64,000 nucleotides of DNA, taken from positions 1 through 64,000 of the forward strand of contig WJYK01000015.1 of the NCBI GenBank assembly GCA_009668225.1. Reading direction: 5' to 3'. Origin of the DNA: Enterobacteriaceae bacterium RIT693 (GTDB taxonomy: Bacteria; Pseudomonadota; Gammaproteobacteria; Enterobacterales; Enterobacteriaceae). Every line of letters starts with the position of its first letter. The first letter of the stretch is position 1. The position numbers were made by a program, and so were the translations under genes. Of the stretch, positions 23,596-30,300 are shown piece by piece. The notes under the pieces are model-generated. The model worked only from the letters and a program-made list of their open reading frames with translations. It did not search any database and was not told the DNA's origin.

Positions 23596-24611
23596 GTTCG
23601 TCGATGCATAAACAAAGCGTCACCGCCGAAGACGTTGCGCGCCGCGCGGGCGTTTCACGCGCCGTGGTTTCCCGTGCGCTCAGCAACAACGGCAGCATCT
23701 CACCGGCAACCCGGGAGCGAGTATTACGGGTTGCCGAAGAACTTGGCTATCAGGTGAATTTCCTTGCCCAGGGTCTTAACCGCAGGCGCAGCCACCTCAT
23801 CGGCGTTATCGTCTCGCGCATCGACGATCCGTTTCGCAGCAGCCTGCTCGACGGTCTGCTCGGCGAAATTCAGCGCAACGGCTTTCAGGCGCTGGTGACG
23901 GAAATCCGGTCAGAGCAGGAGCTGGCGGAAACGCTGCGTCATTTCACTCAGTTTCGCGTCTCCGGCGTGATTGTCACCTCAGGCACGCCGCCCGAAGCGC
24001 TGGTGAACGAATGCGTACAGCAGCAGATCCCGGTGGTCGGCATCAACCGCCAGCCGGAGATTCCCGGTGTGGATTATGTCTGTTCCGATAACGCAGCGGG
24101 CGCGGTGCTCGCCGCCGAACAGCTGGTCAACAGCGGCTGCCGGCGCTTTGGCTGGCTCAACAATCACCAGTCGACCTGGGCCGGCAGGATGCGCGGCGCG
24201 GCTTTCCGAGTGGCCCTGAGCGAATGTGGCATAAACGTCGATAAAAGCCTCGTTGAGCTGCTTTCCTCAAAAGAAGGCTACGAAGGTGGATTACAGGCGG
24301 CGGCTGAACTCGGGCAAATACCACAGGGCATTTTCTGCGCCAACGCCCAGCTGGCCTGCGGATTTCTCGACGGCATGCGCCAGCGAGGCAAAGACGCGCC
24401 GCAGGATTTTCAGCTTATTGGCTTCGACAACACGCCGCAGACGGCGCAGTACAGCTACCGGCTCACCACCCTTAATCAGGATGTTGCAGAAATTTCGCGG
24501 CTGGCGCTGCTGCATTTGCTGGAGCGCGCCATCACCCCTTCACAGCCTTCACGCACCAGTTGGGTGAAGGTCGATTTGATCCACCGGCACACGTCGCTTT
24601 CCCTTACCTAA
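23592..24611 (+). CDS. LacI-family transcriptional regulator
   Basis: 339 aa. An N-terminal helix-turn-helix (TAEDVARRAGVSRAVVSRALSN, hinge YQVNFLAQGLNRRRSH) is followed by a periplasmic-binding-protein-like effector domain (LIGVIVSRIDDPFRSSLLDGLL ... LIGFDNTPQTAQY). The TTG at 23,592 overlaps the preceding stop (TTGA) and has GAGG at a suitable distance; an ATG at 23,604 is the alternative but has a weaker site. It probably represses the importer and this operon through the palindrome at 22,704 and responds to the substrate or a breakdown product. Confidence 0.85.
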   Translation: MSSSMHKQSVTAEDVARRAGVSRAVVSRALSNNGSISPATRERVLRVAEELGYQVNFLAQGLNRRRSHLIGVIVSRIDDPFRSSLLDGLLGEIQRNGFQALVTEIRSEQELAETLRHFTQFRVSGVIVTSGTPPEALVNECVQQQIPVVGINRQPEIPGVDYVCSDNAAGAVLAAEQLVNSGCRRFGWLNNHQSTWAGRMRGAAFRVALSECGINVDKSLVELLSSKEGYEGGLQAAAELGQIPQGIFCANAQLACGFLDGMRQRGKDAPQDFQLIGFDNTPQTAQYSYRLTTLNQDVAEISRLALLHLLERAITPSQPSRTSWVKVDLIHRHTSLSLT

Positions 24612-24620
24612 GAGCAAAAC

Positions 24621-25382
24621 ATGACAGAACAACAGCAGCAGGCGTTATGTACGTTAATTCGCGAAGCGGGTGCCCGCGCCCAGGCGCTGCGCGATGCAGG
24701 CTTAAACGTTGAGAAAAAAGGTCGTCAGGATTTCGTCTCACAGGCCGACGTTCTGGTTGAGCAAGAGATTAAAAACTGGCTGAAAGTACATTGCCCGCAG
24801 GACGGTTTTCTTGGTGAAGAAAGCGGCCTTGTTGAGGGTGAGCGCGGCGTCTGGGTGCTTGACCCGGTTGACGGCACCACTAACTTTATTCTTGGCATGG
24901 ACTATTGGTGCATCTCCCTCGCTTACGTCAGGCAAAACGTGATTGAGCTGGGGATTATCTATGCGCCCGACCGCGATGAGTTCTTTTTTGCCCGCCACGG
25001 CGCGGGCGCATTCCTGAACGGCAAGCCGCTAAAGCTTCACGAACCGTCATCCGAAAGCGTGGTCATTGGCCTGGGCCGCTCGAGCCGCGCCCCCGTTCCA
25101 CTTTATGCACGCACCATAGAGGATGTTCTGAACGACGGCATGGAGTACCGCCGTTTTGGCGCAGGCGCGTTGATGCTGGCGCACGTTGCCGCGGGCGAGG
25201 TTCACGCCTACTACGAAGAACATATGAACAGCTGGGACGCGCTGGCCGGGCTGCTGCTGATCGCCGAAGCAGGTGGTTCCAGCAACACATTTCTCGCCAA
25301 TGATGGCCTGCTACGCGGCAACCTGGTGCTGGCGGGCTGCACCAGCGTTCAGGAGAGACTGGCAGCTCTGCTTGAAGCGTAA
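24621..25382 (+). CDS. Inositol-monophosphatase-family phosphatase
   Basis: 253 aa with the complete metal-binding set: GEESG (about residue 67), WVLDPVDGTTNF (about 78-89) and SWDALAGLLLIAEAGG (about 200). The family removes phosphate from inositol phosphates, histidinol phosphate, fructose bisphosphate or adenosine bisphosphate, so the exact substrate is open. Nine bases separate it from the LacI-type gene. With the upstream phosphodiesterase-like enzyme it would complete release of free phosphate from a phosphodiester. Confidence 0.8.
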   Translation: MTEQQQQALCTLIREAGARAQALRDAGLNVEKKGRQDFVSQADVLVEQEIKNWLKVHCPQDGFLGEESGLVEGERGVWVLDPVDGTTNFILGMDYWCISLAYVRQNVIELGIIYAPDRDEFFFARHGAGAFLNGKPLKLHEPSSESVVIGLGRSSRAPVPLYARTIEDVLNDGMEYRRFGAGALMLAHVAAGEVHAYYEEHMNSWDALAGLLLIAEAGGSSNTFLANDGLLRGNLVLAGCTSVQERLAALLEA

Positions 25383-25388
25383 ACTGTA

Positions 25389-25410
25389 AGCCCCCCGCCG
25401 GGGGCGGGCT
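25389..25410. terminator. GC-rich hairpin after the phosphatase gene
   Basis: AGCCCCCCGCCGGGGGCGGGCT folds into a strong stem between convergent genes. No long T run, so efficiency is uncertain. Confidence 0.55.
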
Positions 25411-25419
25411 ATAAACCGT

Positions 25420-26202
25420 TTAGCGTTCGATGACAAAATCTTCGTCATTGGTTCGCCAACGCAGGGGCGGCGTCAGGCTGTAGTTTCCTTCATTGAGAAA
25501 ACGGCGCTGCTCAAGTTCGACGCGCGACGTCTCCTCGTGGGCTTTTTCTTTACGCATGATCATCACCCGCGCATCTAAAAACGCATTCAGCCAGGCCTTT
25601 TCGCTTCCGCCGTGCGCGGGCGTTTTGGCGACTGCTTTTGCCGCCGCACGAATGCCGCCAAACGCCTCGCGTTGGCGGCCTGGCCCGTGCATCACCAGCG
25701 CATCGTAGTAAATAAATTGCCCGAGAGGACCGAGCCCGTCCTCTTTAGCCTGCTCGACGGCGGGCTTAAGATACTGTTCGCTGAGGATTTGGTCCTGCGC
25801 CGCTCTGAACGCGGGATCTTTTGCCGCCTGCTTCCAGGCACCGACAAAATCAGGGTCAAGCCCGGTATGGGCGCTATCGTCTTCTGCCGCGAGAGCTTTC
25901 AGTGCAGGCAGATAATCAGAGAGCGGGTTTCCCGCCCGCATCGATGTATAGCGTGCCACAACGTCCAGCATATCTCCGTTAGCGGAGGTAAACCCGATAA
26001 GTCCGGCGGTATAACCGCGATCGTCGTCGATATCCTCTATATAGGCATACTGTTTTCGCCAGTCGAGCGAGGCGTTCTCCGCGCTTGAAACAAGCTGCAT
26101 AGCAATCTCTCTTTTTGCAGGGGTAAGCAGATCTTCGGCGAATACCTGAGAAGCCAGGCAAAACCCGACCAATAAAAATACACCAACCCTCGGTGACAAC
26201 AT
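25420..26202 (-). CDS. csn: GH46 chitosanase
   Basis: 260 aa with a signal peptide (MLSPRVGVFLLVGFCLASQVFA), so secreted. The mature start AKREIAMQLVSSAENASLDW carries the catalytic Glu of family 46 (in SSAEN), and IEDIDDDRGYTAGLIGFTS carries the catalytic Asp and the family signature. GH46 enzymes cut beta-1,4 bonds in chitosan with inversion. AGGAG lies 6 nt before the ATG. The gene stands alone, convergent with the phosphatase and divergent from the oxidase operon. Chitosanases are uncommon in this bacterial family, so horizontal gain is plausible. Confidence 0.85.
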   Translation of the reverse strand: MLSPRVGVFLLVGFCLASQVFAEDLLTPAKREIAMQLVSSAENASLDWRKQYAYIEDIDDDRGYTAGLIGFTSANGDMLDVVARYTSMRAGNPLSDYLPALKALAAEDDSAHTGLDPDFVGAWKQAAKDPAFRAAQDQILSEQYLKPAVEQAKEDGLGPLGQFIYYDALVMHGPGRQREAFGGIRAAAKAVAKTPAHGGSEKAWLNAFLDARVMIMRKEKAHEETSRVELEQRRFLNEGNYSLTPPLRWRTNDEDFVIER

Positions 26203-26254
26203 CGTTTTCTCCTGACAAAAACGCTCGCGATATAGACCCGCCCGTTTCAGATTG

Positions 26255-26268
26255 GTTCTCGGGAGAAC
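26255..26268. promoter_or_regulatory. Perfect palindrome upstream of the oxidase operon
   Basis: GTTCTC-gg-GAGAAC, about 95 bp before the oxidase start and between divergent genes. The binding protein is unknown. Confidence 0.45.
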
Positions 26269-26359
26269 TGTTATCCCTTTTTCCCGCCCCTCTGTTTCTA
26301 CAACCCAGACGTGGCGCGGCCTACAATCGAGCCGAATATTTTGCTATGCGGAGTTCTGC

Positions 26360-27754
26360 ATGTTCGGTTTAGATGCTTTCCACCTGGCAAGGATCCAGTT
26401 TGCTTTTACTGTCTCCTTCCACATCATTTTTCCCGCCATCACCATCGGTCTTGCCAGCTACCTCGCGGTGCTGGAAGGACTATGGTTGAAATCTAAGGAT
26501 CCGGTTTACCGCTCGCTGTATCACTTCTGGTCGAAGATTTTTGCCGTCAATTTTGGCATGGGCGTGGTCTCCGGGCTGGTCATGGCCTACCAGTTCGGCA
26601 CCAACTGGAGTGGGTTTTCCCAATTTGCCGGCAGCATCACCGGCCCGCTGCTGACCTACGAAGTGCTGACGGCCTTCTTCCTTGAGGCCGGTTTCCTTGG
26701 CGTGATGCTGTTCGGCTGGAGCCGTGTTGGCCCAGGCCTGCACTTTTTTGCCACCTGCATGGTGGCGCTGGGCACTATTATTTCCACCTTCTGGATCCTC
26801 GCCTCCAACAGCTGGATGCAAACCCCACAGGGCTTTGAGATCCACAACGGCCAGGTGGTGCCGGTGGACTGGCTGGCGGTGGTGTTTAACCCTTCCTTCC
26901 CCTATCGCCTGCTGCATATGTCGGTCGCGGCGTTTCTCAGCAGCGCCTTCTTCGTCGGGGCATCTGCCGCCTGGCATCTGCTTCGTGGCAACGGTACGCC
27001 GGCCATTCGCACCATGTTTTCAATGGCGCTGTGGATGGCGGTCATCGTCGCGCCACTCCAGGCCATGATCGGCGACATGCACGGCCTGAACACGCTGAAG
27101 CATCAGCCGGCCAAAATTGCCGCCATTGAAGGGCACTGGGAAAACCGCCCCGGTGAGCCGACGCCGCTGCTGCTGTTTGGCCTGCCGGACATGGAGCAGG
27201 AACGCACGCGTTTTGGCCTGGAAATCCCGGCGCTGGGCAGCCTTATCCTCACCCACAGCCTGGATAAACAGGTCCCTGCGCTAAAAGCGTTCCCGAAAGA
27301 GGACCGCCCCAATTCACCGATTGTTTTTTGGTCGTTCCGCGTGATGGCTGGATTAGGGATGTTAATGATCCTGCTCGGCGTCGCCAGCCTGTGGCTTCGC
27401 TACCGTGACCGGCTGTTCGACAGCCGCCCTTTCCTGCATTTTGCGCTGTGGATGGGGCCGTCGGGACTGATTGCCATTCTCGCCGGGTGGATAACGACGG
27501 AAGTTGGTCGCCAGCCGTGGGTGGTGTATGGCCTGCTGCGCACCAAAGACGCTGTTTCTGCGCACGGCACGCTGCAAATGAGCATCAGCCTTGCCGCCTT
27601 CTTCATTGTGTATATGTCGGTGTTTGGCGTCGGCTACGGCTACATGGTCAGGCTTATCAAAAAAGGCCCGCAGCCGTTTGACGACCACCCGACTGAAGGA
27701 ACCCCGTCCCGCCCGCTTTCTGCGGTCACCGAATCGCTTGAGGAGCCGCGCTAA
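26360..27754 (+). CDS. cioA: bd-type quinol oxidase subunit I, cyanide-insensitive class
   Basis: 464 aa. The ATG at 26,360 has GCGGAG just upstream and gives the conserved start MFGLDAFHLARIQFAFTVSFHI with the haem-ligand His. Multiple membrane helices follow, the quinol-binding GRQPWVVYGLLRT motif is present, and the Q loop is short, which marks the CIO type rather than E. coli CydA (about 522 aa). It oxidises ubiquinol and reduces oxygen in the inner membrane. Its stop shares a base with the next gene (TAATG). Confidence 0.85.
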   Translation: MFGLDAFHLARIQFAFTVSFHIIFPAITIGLASYLAVLEGLWLKSKDPVYRSLYHFWSKIFAVNFGMGVVSGLVMAYQFGTNWSGFSQFAGSITGPLLTYEVLTAFFLEAGFLGVMLFGWSRVGPGLHFFATCMVALGTIISTFWILASNSWMQTPQGFEIHNGQVVPVDWLAVVFNPSFPYRLLHMSVAAFLSSAFFVGASAAWHLLRGNGTPAIRTMFSMALWMAVIVAPLQAMIGDMHGLNTLKHQPAKIAAIEGHWENRPGEPTPLLLFGLPDMEQERTRFGLEIPALGSLILTHSLDKQVPALKAFPKEDRPNSPIVFWSFRVMAGLGMLMILLGVASLWLRYRDRLFDSRPFLHFALWMGPSGLIAILAGWITTEVGRQPWVVYGLLRTKDAVSAHGTLQMSISLAAFFIVYMSVFGVGYGYMVRLIKKGPQPFDDHPTEGTPSRPLSAVTESLEEPR

Positions 27755-28767
27755 TGGGCATCGATTTATCCGTTATTTGGTTTGTGATTATCGTCTTCGC
27801 CACCCTGATGTATATCGTGATGGACGGTTTTGATCTGGGCATTGGCATCCTGTTTCCGTTTATCCGCAGCGGGGAGGACCGCGACGTGATGGTCAACAGC
27901 GTAGCCCCGGTCTGGGACGGGAACGAAACCTGGCTGGTGCTGGGCGGTGCCGCGTTGTTCGGCGCGTTCCCCCTGGCTTACGCGGTGATCGTCGATGCGC
28001 TCACGATTCCCCTGACGCTGATGCTGATCGGGCTGATTTTTCGCGGCGTGGCATTTGAATTCCGCTTCAAAGCCACGCCCGCGCATCGTCCCTTATGGGA
28101 TAAAGCTTTTCTGGGCGGCTCGATTCTGGCCACGTTCTGCCAGGGCATTGCCGTTGGCGCGGTGATTTCTGGTTTCTCAGTGACCGGTCGCCAGTTTTCA
28201 GGCAGCGAACTCGACTGGTTGGCGCCGTTCAACCTGTTCTGCGGCCTGGGGCTGGTGATTGCCTACGCCCTGCTGGGCGCTACCTGGCTGGTGATGAAAA
28301 GTGAAGACCCGCTGCAAAAAAAGATGCGGGCGCTCATCCCAGCCTTATTGTTGGCGCTTTTGGCGGTGATTGCGGTGATTAGCGTCTGGACGCCGCTGCG
28401 CCACCCGAACATTGCCGAACGCTGGTTCAGCCTGCCAAACCTGCTGTTCCTGTTGCCCGTTCCGCTGCTGGTTCTGCTGTGCAGCCTGTGGCTTTGGCGC
28501 AGCGTCCGCACGGCGAACAGCCTGCACGCCACGCCGTTTGTGCTGACGCTGGGGCTGATTTTTCTCGGCTTCAGCGGGCTGGGCATCAGCATCTGGCCAA
28601 ACATTATCCCGCCCGGCATCACGCTTTGGCAGGCCGCCGCGCCGCCGCAAAGTCAGGGCTTTATGCTGGTTGGCGCGCTATTTATTATCCCGATAATTTT
28701 GGTCTACACCTTCTGGAGCTACTATGTGTTCCGCGGTAAGGTGCAGCACGGCGAGGGCTATCATTGA
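27754..28767 (+). CDS. cioB: bd-type quinol oxidase subunit II
   Basis: 337 aa, about eight membrane helices, beginning MGIDLSVIWFVIIVFATLMYIVMDGFDLG, the CydB signature with the conserved Asp in MDGFDLG; later PVWDGNETWLVLGGAALFGAFP. It partners subunit I. Overlaps of one base with both neighbours show a translationally coupled trio. Sequence alone cannot prove cyanide resistance. Confidence 0.85.
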   Translation: MGIDLSVIWFVIIVFATLMYIVMDGFDLGIGILFPFIRSGEDRDVMVNSVAPVWDGNETWLVLGGAALFGAFPLAYAVIVDALTIPLTLMLIGLIFRGVAFEFRFKATPAHRPLWDKAFLGGSILATFCQGIAVGAVISGFSVTGRQFSGSELDWLAPFNLFCGLGLVIAYALLGATWLVMKSEDPLQKKMRALIPALLLALLAVIAVISVWTPLRHPNIAERWFSLPNLLFLLPVPLLVLLCSLWLWRSVRTANSLHATPFVLTLGLIFLGFSGLGISIWPNIIPPGITLWQAAAPPQSQGFMLVGALFIIPIILVYTFWSYYVFRGKVQHGEGYH

Positions 28768-28889
28768 TGAAACAGACAGCCAAAAGAGTGATGTGGATGG
28801 TTATTTTATGGGGTGCCAGCGTATTAGCCCTGGCGGCTATCGGTATGGGATTCCGCCTGCTGATGACCGCCGCAGGATTTAAATCTTAA
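28767..28889 (+). CDS. Small single-helix oxidase subunit, DUF2474 family
   Basis: 40 aa (MKQTAKRVMWMVILWGASVL then a Leu/Ala-rich helix ending LLMTAAGFKS). Its ATG overlaps the TGA of subunit II by one base (TGATG). DUF2474 proteins accompany CIO-type oxidases and are thought to play the CydX-like stabilising role. One transmembrane helix, basic N-terminus. Confidence 0.75.
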   Translation: MKQTAKRVMWMVILWGASVLALAAIGMGFRLLMTAAGFKS

Positions 28890-28907
28890 TTACCTGAGCT
28901 GTACGTC

Positions 28908-28936
28908 GGGGAAGGGAATATATTCAGCCCTTCCCC
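28908..28936 (+). terminator. Hairpin after the oxidase operon
   Basis: GGGGAAGGG / CCCTTCCCC with an 11-nt loop, 19 bp after the small subunit gene. Only a short T content follows. Confidence 0.55.
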
Positions 28937-29057
28937 ATTAATGCGTCATAAGCCCACAGGGGTGAAATTGATTTTCTTTCAAACTGTGCTAATTCTTTAT
29001 GCGTTAATGAGGAAAAACAGTTAACCGTCTCAATGAAACATTCAGAGGATGACAAAG

Positions 29058-29345
29058 ATGAAATATCTGCTACCTGCCCTGGCTTTAACGCTGTTAGTTT
29101 CGTCACCTGTTTTTGCGGCAAAACAAATTACTCATGAAGAATCACCCGGTTATACCAAAATTGGCGATCTTTCCCTGACCCAGGACGGCACGCCGACGGT
29201 CGGGCATAAGGATTTATCTAAAGAGGTAAATCAAAAATGCGAAGAGTCCAACGTGAAGCCTGCCGACTGTTTTTATGTGATTGTCGCCGCCACGGGCGAC
29301 GAATCTAATCATAAAAACATTAATATCGAAGTCTTCAAGAAATAA
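29058..29345 (+). CDS. Small secreted protein, possibly DUF1471/BhsA-like
   Basis: 95 aa with a clear signal peptide (MKYLLPALALTLLVSSPVFA). The start is set by AGAGGA 8 nt upstream; an ATG nine bases earlier sits directly on that site and is rejected. The mature 75 aa has YTKIGDLSLTQDG, two Cys (QKCEES, ADCFYVIVAATG) that could form a disulphide, and a final NINIEVFKK. The pattern IGxLSL ... FxVI ... IEVFKK is like the YdgH/BhsA/McbA stress-protein family, but the match is loose. Confidence 0.6.
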   Translation: MKYLLPALALTLLVSSPVFAAKQITHEESPGYTKIGDLSLTQDGTPTVGHKDLSKEVNQKCEESNVKPADCFYVIVAATGDESNHKNINIEVFKK

Positions 29346-29355
29346 ATAACCGGAC

Positions 29356-29380
29356 GGCCCTTAATAAAGGGCCTTTTTAT
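29356..29380. terminator. Rho-independent terminator
   Basis: GGCCCTT-aata-AAGGGCC followed by TTTTTATTTT: a textbook plus-strand terminator for the small secreted protein gene. It abuts the stop of the convergent nfrA-like gene. Confidence 0.9.
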
Positions 29381-30300
29381 TTTATTAGCGTCTCCGCAGA
29401 ATAGCGTTCTGTCGTTTTCATACCGCCCCACTTCATCTTCAAATCTCGCCAATTGCGCTTTTCACTCCCGGAGGTAAACCGGGGATGATGGCTCGCAAGG
29501 TAAGCTCTCAGTGCCGGGTAAGCTTTTCTTTCGGCCAGGGACTGCGCATAGGCCAACTGCATGCCCGGGGAATTCATCACGCCCTGCTGTTGAAGATCGA
29601 GAATACGGCGATCGCGCCCAAGGTGGAGCAAAATGGCAAACCATTGCTGATACTGCGCTTCATTCAGCGTGACCAGTCGATCGTGCAGCGCAAATCCCCG
29701 GTCAGCGATGTGCCATTTTTGCAAATCGATAGCCCGCTGGGTCAAATTGTTAATCAACGCCTGGCCCCTGGGCGATGCGCGGAGCGCTTCGTCATTAAGC
29801 TGCTGCATGGCGATATCCAGTTCCCCTAGACTGACGGCATAGTGACCAACCTCGGCCCGGCAGACGACCGACGGAGAACCTGCACAGGCGTCATCAAGCA
29901 CCAGAAGCTGTTCGCGGGTCGTTATTTTTTTCTCCGGCTTTGGAATGGCATCCAGCGCCTGACGGAGCTGCGCATTGCCCGGCGTTTTACGTAGCTGCTC
30001 GTTTAATAGCGCGATCGCTTTATCGTGGTGGTTGAAATGGAGATAGGCTTCAGCCAGCCAGAGCGTCAGCCGGATACTTTCCGGGGCCAGCATATGGGCG
30101 TGCTGAAAACTGTCTAACGCCCGCGACTCATTATTGGACAGAAGCGCTTGGTGCGCCCTGGTGATATGTGGGTAGACCTTAAAGTAGCGGTAGTCGCTCA
30201 ACCCGAGATCGTCCCTCGCCCCTTCTGAAGTCGCCAGCGCGTAACCGGCAATCGTCAGGCTACAGGCCAGCGCCATTAACCATTTCAGATACTTGCTCAT
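29377..30300 (-). CDS. nfrA: NfrA-like protein lacking the C-terminal two thirds
   Basis: 307 aa against about 990 in E. coli NfrA. A signal peptide (MSKYLKWLMALACSLTIAGYALA) is followed by LGLSDYRYFKVYPHITRAHQ and TPR-type helices matching the first 290 or so residues of NfrA. The TPR-rich middle and the outer-membrane barrel are absent; the protein ends shortly after RFTSGSEKRNW. NfrA is the outer-membrane receptor of phage N4 and export partner of NfrB. The start overlaps nfrB (ATGA). A terminator lies right at the stop, so the short form may be stable, but it cannot form the outer-membrane pore. Confidence 0.75.
   Translation of the reverse strand: MSKYLKWLMALACSLTIAGYALATSEGARDDLGLSDYRYFKVYPHITRAHQALLSNNESRALDSFQHAHMLAPESIRLTLWLAEAYLHFNHHDKAIALLNEQLRKTPGNAQLRQALDAIPKPEKKITTREQLLVLDDACAGSPSVVCRAEVGHYAVSLGELDIAMQQLNDEALRASPRGQALINNLTQRAIDLQKWHIADRGFALHDRLVTLNEAQYQQWFAILLHLGRDRRILDLQQQGVMNSPGMQLAYAQSLAERKAYPALRAYLASHHPRFTSGSEKRNWRDLKMKWGGMKTTERYSAETLIK

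Noticed and set aside
28924-29121. 65-codon minus-strand frame between the oxidase operon and the small secreted protein
   Set aside because: No ribosome-binding site or recognisable feature, and it overlaps the start and signal peptide of the well-supported plus-strand gene.
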